This document shows positions 8,552 to 18,911 of a DNA stretch of 64,000 nucleotides, one piece after another (position 1 is the stretch's first letter; every line of letters starts with the position of its first letter). The notes under the pieces are model-generated. The model had not been told where the DNA came from. It searched no databases and saw only the letters and a list, made by a program, of their open reading frames with translations. Origin of the DNA: an uncultured Steroidobacter sp. (GTDB taxonomy: Bacteria > Pseudomonadota > Gammaproteobacteria > Steroidobacterales > Steroidobacteraceae); assembly GCA_937864115.1 (NCBI GenBank), contig CALMII010000028.1, positions 124,001-188,000 of the forward strand, in the 5' to 3' direction. The translations under genes were made by a program, and so were the position numbers.

Positions 8552-8580
8552 TTCCGTGCTGCAGGCCGCGTGACCATAAT
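8552..8580 (+). promoter_or_regulatory. Possible hrpB promoter giving a leaderless mRNA
   Basis: A good -10 hexamer, CATAAT (8575-8580), ends six bases before the GTG start at 8587. The -35 candidate TTCCGT (8552-8557) is weak, with a 17-bp spacer. If real, transcription would begin at or next to the GTG, leaving no room for a ribosome site. Confidence 0.4.
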
Positions 8581-8586
8581 CGCGCC

Positions 8587-11127
8587 GTGTCCATCGATCT
8601 GCCCTCCCTGCCCATCGTCGAAGCGCTGCCCCGGCTCAAGCAGGCTTTGATCTCGAACTCCAATGTCGTGCTGCAAGCGCCGCCCGGCGCCGGCAAGTCG
8701 ACGCTCGTGCCGCTGGCGCTGCTGGACGAAGCCTGGCGCGGCGACGACCGCATCGTCATGCTCGAACCGCGACGGCTCGCGGCACGCGCCGTCGCATCGC
8801 GCATGGCGCAGTTGCTGGGCGAGCCGGTGGGACGCACCGTGGGCTATCGCACGCGGCTCGACAGCAAGGTGTCGGCGCAGACGCGCATCGAAGTGGTCAC
8901 CGAAGGCATTCTCACGCGCTGGCTGCAGCGCGACGCCGCACTCGAAGGCGTGGCGCTGGTGATCTTCGATGAATTCCACGAACGCAGTCTGCAGGCCGAT
9001 CTCGGCCTGGCGTTGTGCCTCGATGCGCAGGGCACGCTGCGCGAAGACCTGAAGCTGCTGGTCATGTCGGCGACGCTGGATGGCGAGGCGGTCGCCGCCC
9101 TGCTCGGTGCTGCGCCGATGGTCACGTCGGAAGGGCGGATGTTTCCGGTCGATACGCACTACCGGAGCGGGATCGGGGGACGGGGCGCGGGGCGCGAAGA
9201 AGATGTGGCGCTTGTCGCGGCGAATGTGACGGCGCGTGCAATCGAAGATCAGGACGGCGACGTGCTGGTCTTCCTGCCGGGGCAGGGTGAGATCCGTCGC
9301 ACGCAGCGGCGACTGGAGGAGTTGCAGCTGCCGCGCGGCACGCGCGTGCTGCCGCTGTACGGCGAACTGCCGATCGAGCAGCAGGACGCGGCGATCCGCC
9401 CGAGCGGCGCCGGCGAACGCAAGATCGTGCTCGCCACCAATATTGCCGAGACGAGCCTGACGATCGAGGGCGTGCGCATCGTCGTCGATTCCGGTCTCGC
9501 GCGGCGCGCGCGCTTCGATCCGGCCACGGGCATGAGCCGGCTGGAAACGGTGCGCATCTCGCGCGCGTCGGCCGATCAGCGGCGCGGTCGCGCGGGGCGC
9601 CTGCAGGCGGGCGTGTGCCATCGACTCTGGTCGGAAACGGAAAACATCGGCCTGCCGGCGCAGACGCCGGCGGAAATCGTCGAAGCCGATCTCGCGCCGC
9701 TCGCGCTGGAACTCGCAAACTGGGGCATCGGCGATCCGCTCGCGCTGCGCTGGCTGGATGCGCCGCCCGCGGCGAGCTTCGCGCAGGCGCGCGATCTGCT
9801 GCGCGATCTGGATGCGCTCGATGTCGATGGCCGCATCAACACGCATGGCCGCGCGCTGGCGCGTATCGGCACGCATCCGCGGCTCGCGCACATGATCGTG
9901 CGCGGCAACGAACTGGGTCTGAAGCAACCGGCATTGCAGATCGCCGCACTGCTGGGCGAGCGCGACCTGTTGCGGCTGCCCGCCGGCCAGCGCGATGTCG
10001 ATTTGCGGCTGCGCATCGACGCGTTGCGCGACGGACGCGCGCCTTCGGGCGCGAGCATCGACGCCGGTGCACGTCAGCGTGTCGCCCGCAGCATCGATCT
10101 GCTGGAGCGGCAGATGAACCTGCCGGCGACGACGCAGATCCCCTATTCCGATGACTCGGCCGGCCGGCTGCTGGCGCTCGCCTATCCCGATCGCATCGCG
10201 CAGTCGCGCGGCGAGGGCGGCCGATATCTGCTCGCCAGCGGCCGGGGCGCGCGCCTGACCGACGTCAGCAGCATCGGCAAACACGAGTTCATCGTCATCG
10301 CCGATCTCGACGCCGGCGAACGCGAAGCGACGATCCGGCTGGCCGCGCCGGTATCGCGCGCGACGCTGGAACAGGATTTCGCGAGCCACATCGAGACGCG
10401 CGAACGGATCGAATGGAATTCGCGCGACCAGAACGTCGCCGCACAACGCGAACGATGGCTCGGCGCCATCGCCCTGGAAAGCCGGCGGCTCGACAGCCCC
10501 GACGGCGCACGGGTCGCGGCCGCACTGCTCGCAGGCATCCGCGAACTCGGTCTCGCCACACTGCCCTGGACCCGCGAGGCGCGGGCGCTGCAGGCCCGCA
10601 TGAGCTTCGCGCGCGCGCAGGATCAGCGTGCCATCAAACCCTGGCCGGCAGTCGATGATGCTGCGCTGCTCGAAACACTCGAGGAGTGGCTGACACCCTG
10701 GCTCAATGGCATGAGCCGCCGCGATCACTGGTCGCGTCTCGACCTGCATGGCGCGCTGCTCGCCCTGCTCGACTGGGACCAGCAGCAGCGACTCGCCGAC
10801 ATCGCGCCCACGCATCTGGGCGTGCCCAGCGGCTCGCGCATTCCCATCGACTATTCGACCGAGTCGCCGACGGTGGCGGTGCGGCTGCAGGAAGTTTTCG
10901 GCATGCACTCGACGCCGTTGATCGGCGGCAACCGGGTGCCGCTGACACTGCAGCTGCTGTCGCCGGCGCATCGGCCCGTCCAGGTCACCCGGGACCTGGC
11001 GAGCTTCTGGGCGCGCGGCTATGCCGACGTCAGACGGGAACTGAAGGGGCGCTATCCGCGTCACTACTGGCCGGACGATCCGTTGACGGCCGAAGCCACG
11101 GCGCGCGCCAAGCCGCGGGGGACATAG
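8587..11127 (+). CDS. hrpB: DEAH-type ATP-dependent helicase HrpB
   Basis: An 846-residue protein, matching the usual HrpB length (about 810-850). The motifs run in order: Walker A APPGAGKST, the HrpB signature DEFHERSLQADLGLAL (DEFH in place of DEAH), VMSATLDG, and QRRGRAGRLQAGVCHRLW (motif VI). The C-terminal HrpB-specific domain ends with the RYPRHYWPDDP block typical of the family. Its substrate is poorly defined; the relatives are RNA helicases. The GTG start is chosen because it gives the SIDLPSLPIVEALP start and no good ATG lies upstream. Confidence 0.95.
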   Translation: MSIDLPSLPIVEALPRLKQALISNSNVVLQAPPGAGKSTLVPLALLDEAWRGDDRIVMLEPRRLAARAVASRMAQLLGEPVGRTVGYRTRLDSKVSAQTRIEVVTEGILTRWLQRDAALEGVALVIFDEFHERSLQADLGLALCLDAQGTLREDLKLLVMSATLDGEAVAALLGAAPMVTSEGRMFPVDTHYRSGIGGRGAGREEDVALVAANVTARAIEDQDGDVLVFLPGQGEIRRTQRRLEELQLPRGTRVLPLYGELPIEQQDAAIRPSGAGERKIVLATNIAETSLTIEGVRIVVDSGLARRARFDPATGMSRLETVRISRASADQRRGRAGRLQAGVCHRLWSETENIGLPAQTPAEIVEADLAPLALELANWGIGDPLALRWLDAPPAASFAQARDLLRDLDALDVDGRINTHGRALARIGTHPRLAHMIVRGNELGLKQPALQIAALLGERDLLRLPAGQRDVDLRLRIDALRDGRAPSGASIDAGARQRVARSIDLLERQMNLPATTQIPYSDDSAGRLLALAYPDRIAQSRGEGGRYLLASGRGARLTDVSSIGKHEFIVIADLDAGEREATIRLAAPVSRATLEQDFASHIETRERIEWNSRDQNVAAQRERWLGAIALESRRLDSPDGARVAAALLAGIRELGLATLPWTREARALQARMSFARAQDQRAIKPWPAVDDAALLETLEEWLTPWLNGMSRRDHWSRLDLHGALLALLDWDQQQRLADIAPTHLGVPSGSRIPIDYSTESPTVAVRLQEVFGMHSTPLIGGNRVPLTLQLLSPAHRPVQVTRDLASFWARGYADVRRELKGRYPRHYWPDDPLTAEATARAKPRGT

Positions 11128-11204
11128 TTGCTCCCCGGACATGGAACGCCGCAGCATCGACACCATCGATCCGCGAGCACCGGCGGCGTTATGATGCCGA
11201 CGCA

Positions 11205-11438
11205 ATGAGCACCACGTTTCACCAACAGCCCATTGGACGCACTATCGGTCGGCGCAAGGAGCGCGATGGCCAACCGCTGTCTGCATCGGACCGGGCCGCA
11301 ATGACCTGCAATGCCCGTTACGTGACGCGCGCTCCCAAAGGCATCTTCATCTATCGCTCCGCCGAGGAAATGGATGCGGACCGCCAGCGATGGATCGTGG
11401 ATGCAATCGTCGAGAAATCGCGCGAGCGCGCCAGATAG
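11205..11438 (+). CDS. Small partner protein of a nucleotidyltransferase (possible antitoxin)
   Basis: A 77-residue protein that I cannot place by name. Its middle has the pattern APKGIFIYRSAEEMDADRQRW. A similar 'P-K-G-v-F-r-y-x-S-x-E-E' string recurs, to my knowledge, in small proteins encoded just before stand-alone nucleotidyltransferases. Its TAG stop abuts the ATG of the next gene with no gap (TAGATG), so the two are co-translated. The N-terminal half is basic and possibly disordered. The ATG at 11205 is the first in frame after the hrpB end. Confidence 0.75.
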   Translation: MSTTFHQQPIGRTIGRRKERDGQPLSASDRAAMTCNARYVTRAPKGIFIYRSAEEMDADRQRWIVDAIVEKSRERAR

Positions 11439-11939
11439 ATGGAATACACGCGTCCCGCCACCTGGGAAGACGTAAAGCACCTGGCCAGGGAGCTTGAAGC
11501 GCAAGGGGCGGAATATGCGCTGGTCGGTGGGTACGCCATCGCGGCACATGGATTCAATCGTTTTTCGGAAGACATCGACATCCTGGTCAACCCGTCGGCC
11601 GAAAATTCGCGCCGCTGGATTCTTGCACTCGCTGCATTGCCGGACCACGCCACGCAGGAATTGCTCGCCGCTCCGGACGTGTTTTCTGACGATACGCGCT
11701 ACGCGTTGCGAGTGAATGACGAATTCACCGTGGATGTCATGCCGTCCATAGCAGGGCATTCGTGGGAAGAGATGAAGCCGCATATCGTCACCATCGAAGT
11801 GGACGATGTCGGCATTCGCGTTCTGGACTTGCCGGGCCTGCTCAAGACCAAGCAAGGCGTCCGACCCAAGGATCAAATGGATGCCGCCGTGCTTGCCGCC
11901 GCGATCGAGCGGCTCAAACGCCAAGGCCCCGGCCGCTGA
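11439..11939 (+). CDS. Stand-alone nucleotidyltransferase (AbiEii/MNT-like superfamily), possible toxin
   Basis: A 166-residue protein. It shows the polymerase-beta-like nucleotidyltransferase core: YALVGGYAIAAHGF, then D-I-D in FSEDIDILVNPS, which would carry the two metal-binding Asp residues. A third acidic strand is FTVDVMPS. The C-terminal block LPGLLKTKQGVRPKDQMDAAVL matches the 'K-x-x-x-R-x-K-D-x-x-D' end of AbiEii-like and DUF6036-like proteins. Such enzymes transfer NMP or CMP to tRNA or protein, usually as toxins neutralised by a small partner. The target here is unknown. Confidence 0.82.
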   Translation: MEYTRPATWEDVKHLARELEAQGAEYALVGGYAIAAHGFNRFSEDIDILVNPSAENSRRWILALAALPDHATQELLAAPDVFSDDTRYALRVNDEFTVDVMPSIAGHSWEEMKPHIVTIEVDDVGIRVLDLPGLLKTKQGVRPKDQMDAAVLAAAIERLKRQGPGR

Positions 11940-12028
11940 AGGAGGTCGTCCGGCGGGGGGAAGACCCCACTGTTGGTGACTTGCCGGCTACCGCACAATC
12001 GGCCAACCCCGTCGCAAGGAGAAGTCGC

Positions 12029-12805
12029 ATGTCGTGCCGCCATCTGACGCTCGTTGCCCTGCTGTTCGCCGGCTTCGCACAGGCCGGCACCGTGATGGAA
12101 ATGGTGAACCGCGATCTGGGTGGGCAACAGAAAGAAACTGTCATGACCACGTATGCGCAGGACGGAAAGTTGCGCATCGAAGCCGGCGATCGCGAAGGCT
12201 TCTCGCTGTTCAAGGACGATGCGCTGTACGTCGTCAACGATCGCGACAGGAACTATGTCGTGATGGATCGCGCTGCGCTGAAGAAGATGGCGGATGCGAT
12301 CAGCCCGGTCATGAAGATGCTGGCGCAGATGCCGCCCGAGCAGCGCGCGCAGATGGAGAAGATGATGGGACAGAGCGCCTCGTCCGCACTGGGCGGCGGC
12401 GCGAAACAGGAAGTGCGCAAGACCTCCCGCACCGGATCGGCGGCGGGACATGGCTGCAGCTACGTCGAGATCGTCAAGGGCGGCGCGGTCGAAGACGAGC
12501 TGTGCATCGTCGCGCCGGCAACGCTCAAGGGCGGCGATGAACTGATGGCCGCCGCGCAGAAAATGAGTGCGATGCTGCAGGACGCATTCAAGGATCTCGA
12601 TGCACCGCAACTCAGGCAGATGATCGACGAACAGACCGCGCTGTATGGCAAGGTCGGCGGCATTCCGGTATTGAGCCGTCACTACGCCAACGGCAAGCCG
12701 GTCAGCGAATCGACGCTGCGCTCCAGCCGCAGCGAAGCGCTGCCGGCAACCACGTTTGACGTGCCGGCCGGTTATGCTCGGCGCGAATTCATGCCTGCAC
12801 GCTGA
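12029..12805 (+). CDS. Secreted protein, DUF4412-like
   Basis: A 258-residue protein with a clear Sec signal (SCRHLTLVALLFAGFAQA, cleavage after AQA). The mature part begins GTVMEMVNRDLGGQQKE and continues with an antiparallel-strand pattern such as DGKLRIEAG, FSLFKDDALYVVNDRDRNYVVMD, then a Met/Gln-rich stretch (MPPEQRAQMEKMMGQ) as in DUF4412 proteins. Two Cys in GCSYVE and DELCIV could form a disulfide. Function unknown. The ATG at 12029 follows AAGGAGAAG. It leads a same-strand group with the DUF4404 and HIT genes. Confidence 0.75.
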   Translation: MSCRHLTLVALLFAGFAQAGTVMEMVNRDLGGQQKETVMTTYAQDGKLRIEAGDREGFSLFKDDALYVVNDRDRNYVVMDRAALKKMADAISPVMKMLAQMPPEQRAQMEKMMGQSASSALGGGAKQEVRKTSRTGSAAGHGCSYVEIVKGGAVEDELCIVAPATLKGGDELMAAAQKMSAMLQDAFKDLDAPQLRQMIDEQTALYGKVGGIPVLSRHYANGKPVSESTLRSSRSEALPATTFDVPAGYARREFMPAR

Positions 12806-12835
12806 CAGGCAACCACACTCCCGGGAGACCCAGAC

Positions 12836-13102
12836 TTGAATCAGGATCTGCAGAAACACATCGAAGCCATGCACGCGGAGCTGAGCCGCATCGACACGGT
12901 CGATCCGCAATCGCGCACGCTGCTCATCACGCTGCTGGGCGACATCACGCGCCTGCTGGAGAGTTCCAGCGGCACGCCCGCGAACCAGCACAACCTGGCC
13001 GAACGCCTCGACGAACTGGCGGTGCATTTCGAGGCCGAGCATCCCTCGCTCGGCACGGCGCTGCGACGGGTCGTGGATGCGCTGGGCAAGGCGGGAATCT
13101 GA
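12836..13102 (+). CDS. DUF4404 family small protein
   Basis: An 88-residue soluble helical protein starting at TTG (12836), preceded by GGGAGACC. The pattern L-x-x-L-H-x-E-L near the start, then TLLITLLGDITRLLE, and LAERLDELAVHFEAEHPSLGTALRRVVDALGKAGI at the end matches DUF4404, which is common in pseudomonads and xanthomonads. No function is known. It lies 30 nt after the DUF4412-like gene and 10 nt before the HIT gene. Confidence 0.8.
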   Translation: MNQDLQKHIEAMHAELSRIDTVDPQSRTLLITLLGDITRLLESSSGTPANQHNLAERLDELAVHFEAEHPSLGTALRRVVDALGKAGI

Positions 13103-13112
13103 GGAAGCCGCG

Positions 13113-13535
13113 ATGACCTACGACCCGAACAACATCTTCGCGAAAATCCTGCGCGGCGAAATTCCCGCATTCAAGGTCCACGAAGACGAGCACACGCTGG
13201 CCTTCATGGACGTGATGCCGCAGTCCGAAGGCCACACGCTGGTGATTCCGAAAACTGCGGCGCGCAATTTCTTCGACATCGATCCGCAGTCGCTCGGTCG
13301 CCTGATCCAGTCGACGCAGCACGTGGCGAAGGCCGTGCGCACTGCGTTCCAGCCCGACGGCGTGCGTATCATCCAGTTCAACGAACCCGCCGCCGGCCAG
13401 ACGGTGTTCCACATCCACTTCCACATCGTTCCCTGCTACGAAGGCCGAGAAATCAAGGGCCATGCGCGCGACATGGCAGACAAGGCGGTGCTGGCCGAAC
13501 ACGCCGAACGCATCCGCCAGGCGCTGGCTGGCTGA
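13113..13535 (+). CDS. HIT-family nucleotide hydrolase
   Basis: A 140-residue protein with the histidine triad HIHFHIVP near residue 105 (H-x-H-x-H with the middle His as nucleophile), and the N-terminal block FAKILRGEIPAFKVHEDE with F-M-D-V-x-P-Q-S-x-G-H-T-L-V-I-P-K. This is the Hint/HinT-like branch, which cleaves AMP-amine bonds in the cytoplasm. It follows DUF4404 by 10 nt and probably shares its transcript. The ATG at 13113 is preceded by GAGGAAG. Confidence 0.92.
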   Translation: MTYDPNNIFAKILRGEIPAFKVHEDEHTLAFMDVMPQSEGHTLVIPKTAARNFFDIDPQSLGRLIQSTQHVAKAVRTAFQPDGVRIIQFNEPAAGQTVFHIHFHIVPCYEGREIKGHARDMADKAVLAEHAERIRQALAG

Positions 13536-13543
13536 GATTCAGA

Positions 13544-13742
13544 GTTTCACACGGAGTTCACGGAGACCACGGAGGTCGGAGAAGAAGTTAAGAGTTCCCA
13601 CGGGGAGAAGAATGGGAACACGGGGAGCACGGGGATAGAAATTTTCTGTTCCGAGCCCCGTGCTCCCCGTGTCCCCCGTGGAAATTCTTTCTTCTTCCGA
13701 ACTCCGTGGTCTCCGTGATCTCCGTGTGAAACTTCTTCTCTT
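13544..13742. repeat. Intergenic inverted repeat, family A (outer and inner modules, nested)
   Basis: Outer arms: TTCACACGGAGTTCACGGAG on the left, and CTCCGTGATCTCCGTGTGAA on the right. Inside lie the inner arms: CCCACGGGGAG then ACACGGGGAGCACGGGG on the left, CCCCGTGCTCCCCGTGT and CCCCGTGGAAATTC on the right. The result is a long nested hairpin of about 190 bases between the HIT gene and acs, which point the same way. Between the repeat and acs only about 50 bases remain for an acs promoter. Confidence 0.88.
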
Positions 13743-13791
13743 CAGCATCTGGTAGTCTGCCGTTCCCCAGAAAACAGCGGACCGACACGCG

Positions 13792-15807
<2,016 letters not shown>

Positions 15808-15811
15808 GACA

Positions 15812-15926
15812 AGAGAATGGCCGCAAAAAAGCGCAAAAAGACGCAAGGGCAAGAAATAAGAATGCGGAGTGTCTTCGTTATCTTGTTTTGAGACCTTTGC
15901 GCCTTTTTGCGGCCATTCTCTTCTCC
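15812..15926. repeat. Intergenic inverted repeat, family D (full copy)
   Basis: Left arm GAGAATGGCCGCAAAAAAGCGC continuing into AAAAAGACGCAAGG; right arm CCTTTGCGCCTTTTTGCGG followed by CCATTCTC, its mirror. The loop is about 50 bases. It is wedged between the convergent ends of acs and the NlpC/P60 gene, and the right arm nearly touches the latter's stop codon. A bidirectional terminator is plausible. Confidence 0.87.
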
Positions 15927-15933
15927 GCAATCC

Positions 15934-16491
15934 TCAGAACAACCGCCCCGCCCCCGCCAGCCGCGGCTTGTAGTAATCATCATCGAGCGTGCGCAGTTCG
16001 ATCGGCCGACCCGTCTGCGGTGCATGCACGAAGCGGCCGGAGCCAGCGTAGATGGCGACGTGCGAGATGCGCTTGCCGCTGATGCGGAAGAACAGCAGGT
16101 CGCCGGGTTCGATGTCGCCGAGGCGGATGGGTTCAGCGGCTCGATACTGTTCGGCGGCGGTGCGCGGGACTTCGATGCCCAGTTCGTGATGAACGAACTG
16201 CACCAGGCCGCTGCAATCGAACGCGGTCGGGCCGCTGCCGCCGAAACGATACGGCGCGCCAAGCAATGAAATGGCGCGGATGACGATTTCGCTGCCGACG
16301 GAAATCTCTGCTCCACCCTGACGCTGCGGCATCGGCGACGTGTCGAGCGTGCCGGGCGTGGCGATATCGCCGAGCGGCGGCGGCGAGACAGGAGGTGTGC
16401 CGGCGCAGCTCGCCAGCAGCATCGACAGCGCGGCCCATGCCGCGATGCTGCAGCGACGAGACCCGGCAGAACGACGCGTTTTCAACTGCAT
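15934..16491 (-). CDS. NlpC/P60 (C40) peptidoglycan hydrolase lipoprotein
   Basis: A 185-residue protein starting at ATG 16491 with a lipoprotein signal; the lipobox is LLAS-C (ALSMLLASCAG). The C40 domain occupies the C-terminal 110 residues: catalytic Cys in FDCSGLVQFV, catalytic His in ISHVAIYAG, and a third polar residue in FVHAP. These enzymes cut the gamma-D-Glu to diaminopimelate bond in cell-wall peptides. The length fits Spr/NlpC-type single-domain enzymes. A longer upstream in-frame start at 16707 would destroy the signal peptide and is rejected. Confidence 0.92.
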   Translation of the reverse strand: MQLKTRRSAGSRRCSIAAWAALSMLLASCAGTPPVSPPPLGDIATPGTLDTSPMPQRQGGAEISVGSEIVIRAISLLGAPYRFGGSGPTAFDCSGLVQFVHHELGIEVPRTAAEQYRAAEPIRLGDIEPGDLLFFRISGKRISHVAIYAGSGRFVHAPQTGRPIELRTLDDDYYKPRLAGAGRLF

Positions 16492-16658
16492 ATCCGGGTG
16501 GGCTCCGGTCGGGCGCGCGCAGGATGCCGCATGCCGAGCCTCGGCGCCAGCCGCTGAACGGATTGTGAACTCCGCCCGGCCGCGGAACTCCCCAAGGCGC
16601 CAGACTCTGTGTAGTGTGTCGCCGCATCGATGCCGCACGCCTGAGGAAGCCGCCAACC

Positions 16659-18311
16659 ATGATCCGGGGATCGCGAGCCGCGCACTGGCTGGGCTTGAGC
16701 GCCGCACTGCTGACCGCTGCAGCGGCGGCTGCGCCGGAACCCTGGACGCAGGTGCGTGCGGATGCGATCCGCAGTCATGTCGAATTCCTGGCGAGCGATC
16801 TGCTGGAAGGCCGCGCCACCGCGTCGCGAGGCTATGACATCGCAGCGGCCTATGTGGCCGCGCAATTCCGCCAGGCCAGCCTGAAACCCGCCGGCGATGG
16901 CGACAGCTTCTTTCAGAACGTGCCGCTGCTCGAAGCGACCCCGGTGCTGCCCGGCTCCTCCGCCGAGCTGGTTGTCGACAAGCACACGCGCACGTTCGAA
17001 TACGGCACGCACTACCTGCCCTCGGCCGACTATCTGTCGGCGAGCTCGACGCTGACGGCGCCGCTGACCTTCGTGGGCTTCGGCATCGATGCGCCGGAAC
17101 TCGACCACGACGATTTCGCGAACGTCGATCTGGCCGGCCGCATCGCCGTCATCTTCACGGGCGCACCGGCACAGTTCCCGCACACGCAGCGCGCCTATTA
17201 CTCATCGACTTACACGAAATTTCCGCAGCTCATCGAACACGGCGCCGTCGGCGTGGTGATGATTTCCTCGCCGCAGGACGAGAAGCTGTTTCCCTGGGAA
17301 CGCGTGGTGGCGATGAGCTGGGCGCCGCAGATGCGCTGGCTGGACGAGCACGACAAACCCCGCAATGCCTACGAGCAGCTCAAGCTGCGCTTCCGCTTCG
17401 ATCAGGAAGCCGGCGCGCAGTTCTTCGAAGGTGCGGCAAAGGATTTCGCAGCGGCCAGCGCCGCGGCCGACGCCGGCGAATCGCAGGCGTTCGAACTGCC
17501 GGGCCTGCTGACGCTGTCGGCTACCACGGGCCTGCGTCGCACCGACAGCATGAACGTGATCGCCGCCGCACCGGGCACCGATCTGCGCAACGAGCTCGTC
17601 GTGATCACGGCGCATCTCGATCATCTCGGCCGCGGCTCCGCCGTGAACGGCGACTCCATCTACAACGGCGCACAGGACAACGCGCTCGGCACGGCGATCC
17701 TGCTGGAAATGGCGCGCGCGCTGAATGCGTCAGGCATCAAGACCCGCCGCACCCTCGTTTTCGCGGCGCTGACCGCCGAAGAGAAAGGACTGCTCGGTTC
17801 CGATTACCTGGCGCAGCATCCCATGGCTGACGGCACGCCGGTCGCCAACATCAACATCGACATGCCGATGCTGTTCGCGCCGACGCTGGACATGATCGCA
17901 CTCGGCGAAAAGCATTCCTCGCTCGGCGCCGTCGCGCGCAATGCGGCCGGCAGCCAGGGATATCGACTGAGTCCCGATCCGATGCCGGAGCAGGTGGCGT
18001 TCGTGCGCAGCGACCAGTTCTCGTTCATCCGCCAGGGCATTCCGGCGATCGTGCTCTCGGGCGGCTACCAGTCGCGCGACAAGCGCGTCGACGTTGCCGC
18101 GCTGCGCAGCGAGTTCCTGGAAAAGCGCTACCACCAGCCCGGCGACGACGCGGCCGAGCCGATCGACTACGCGACGGCCGCCGACCTCGCGCGCATCAAT
18201 CTGCGCATGGCGATCGACGTGGCGAACGCGCCCGGCCGGCCGCGCTGGAAGAACGGAGATTTTCTCGGTCGCGTGTTCGCGCAGGGCGCCGCCGAACAGA
18301 AGTCGGAATGA
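16659..18311 (+). CDS. Exported M28 zinc aminopeptidase with PA domain
   Basis: A 550-residue protein with a signal peptide (GLSAALLTAAAAAAPEP). The N-terminal part carries the M28 lead block RSHVEFLASDLLEGRATASRG. A PA-type insert holds NVDLAGRIAVIF and similar. The di-zinc site follows: H-x-D in ITAHLDHLG near residue 318, the bridging Asp in YNGAQDNALGTA, catalytic Glu-Glu in TAEEKGLLGS, Asp in NINIDMP, and the last His in KRYHQPGD. Probable role is periplasmic or extracellular release of N-terminal amino acids. It is divergent from the NlpC/P60 gene. Confidence 0.93.
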   Translation: MIRGSRAAHWLGLSAALLTAAAAAAPEPWTQVRADAIRSHVEFLASDLLEGRATASRGYDIAAAYVAAQFRQASLKPAGDGDSFFQNVPLLEATPVLPGSSAELVVDKHTRTFEYGTHYLPSADYLSASSTLTAPLTFVGFGIDAPELDHDDFANVDLAGRIAVIFTGAPAQFPHTQRAYYSSTYTKFPQLIEHGAVGVVMISSPQDEKLFPWERVVAMSWAPQMRWLDEHDKPRNAYEQLKLRFRFDQEAGAQFFEGAAKDFAAASAAADAGESQAFELPGLLTLSATTGLRRTDSMNVIAAAPGTDLRNELVVITAHLDHLGRGSAVNGDSIYNGAQDNALGTAILLEMARALNASGIKTRRTLVFAALTAEEKGLLGSDYLAQHPMADGTPVANINIDMPMLFAPTLDMIALGEKHSSLGAVARNAAGSQGYRLSPDPMPEQVAFVRSDQFSFIRQGIPAIVLSGGYQSRDKRVDVAALRSEFLEKRYHQPGDDAAEPIDYATAADLARINLRMAIDVANAPGRPRWKNGDFLGRVFAQGAAEQKSE

Positions 18312-18335
18312 CGATTGCTGAACCAGGGAGTACCT

Positions 18336-18560
18336 ATGCAGGATGTGACGCCGGATGAACTGACCGGGCTGCGGCAAAGCTTCGACAACTGCGACAACGA
18401 CGCCGACGGCTGGATAACGACCAGGGAATTTTCCGCGCTGCTGCAGTCGCTCGACGGCGATCTGTCCGAAGACGAGTGCCTGCTCGCCTTCGAAATGACC
18501 GACGGCGATGGCGACGGCCTGATCAGCTTCGAGGAGTTCATGGCGTGGTGGTCGGACTGA
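18336..18560 (+). CDS. Small EF-hand calcium-binding protein
   Basis: A 74-residue protein with two complete EF-hand loops: DNDADGWITTREF and DGDGDGLISFEEF. Both have Asp at positions 1, 3 and 5, Gly at 6, a hydrophobic residue at 8 and Glu at 12. There is no signal peptide, so it is a calmodulin-like cytosolic protein. The ATG at 18336 is chosen because AGGGAG lies six bases upstream; a TTG 21 bases earlier is less likely. It closely follows the M28 gene and could be co-transcribed. Its partner is unknown. Confidence 0.88.
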   Translation: MQDVTPDELTGLRQSFDNCDNDADGWITTREFSALLQSLDGDLSEDECLLAFEMTDGDGDGLISFEEFMAWWSD

Positions 18561-18605
18561 TCCGGCACGGGCGATCCATCGCGCCCGATCATGTAACGAT
18601 CGTCC

Positions 18606-18634
18606 AAAAAAAGGCCGCGCCCGAAGGCGCGGCC
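18606..18634 (-). terminator. Rho-independent terminator read on the minus strand
   Basis: Perfect 9-bp stem GGCCGCGCC / GGCGCGGCC with loop CGAA, flanked on the plus-strand left by seven A residues (seven T on the minus strand). The orientation terminates leftward transcripts, yet no minus-strand gene ends nearby; the closest is the regulator gene ending at 19167. Confidence 0.75.
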
Positions 18635-18754
18635 TGAATGTACAGCCACCGACCGCGGTGTTGCGATGGGATCTCAGCGGGTGCCCCACCGAACTGGGAG
18701 GTCCACGGAGTGGACTGTACGGATCGAAACAGCACGAAACGTCGGCACTCGAAC

Positions 18755-18796
18755 GCACGACATCCGGATTCGGATCCGTCGTGCCGAAGTTTTTTT
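18755..18796 (+). terminator. Rho-independent terminator downstream of the EF-hand gene
   Basis: Stem GCACGAC (18755-18761) with GTCGTGC (18778-18784), plus inner TCCG/CGGA pairs, followed after CGAAG by seven T residues. It would end transcription coming from the M28 and EF-hand genes. Confidence 0.75.
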
Positions 18797-18911
18797 CCGA
18801 TGACGAACGACGGCCCTGGTAGCGGGGGCGAACCGCGCAGCGGGCTCATTCGTTGATCCGGTGGACACGCAGCATCCCGCCCGTGTCGCAACCGATCCCG
18901 AAGGAGACGTC

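Larger units (their letters stand above)
18561..18911. other. 350-bp gene-free stretch with two opposed terminator-like hairpins
   Basis: No convincing ORF. It holds a hairpin oriented for minus-strand termination near its left end and one oriented for plus-strand termination in the middle (both listed). The csbD promoter and leader must lie in the remaining 115 bases. A short RNA read leftwards into the first hairpin would fit the arrangement but has no direct support. Confidence 0.5.

Noticed and set aside
6814..11205. Very long open frame on the minus strand across the OmpA fusion, the hydrolase and hrpB
   Set aside because: It runs antisense through several clear genes, is rich in Arg/Ala/Gly as expected from high-GC shadow frames, and has no domain.
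13544..13742. Short repeated CACGGGG units as a CRISPR array or tandem repeat
   Set aside because: Units are 7-8 bases, not separated by unique spacers, and arms are inverted; no cas gene exists in the window.
16492..16707. Extended start for the NlpC/P60 gene
   Set aside because: The 72 extra residues hide the lipoprotein signal that begins at 16491.
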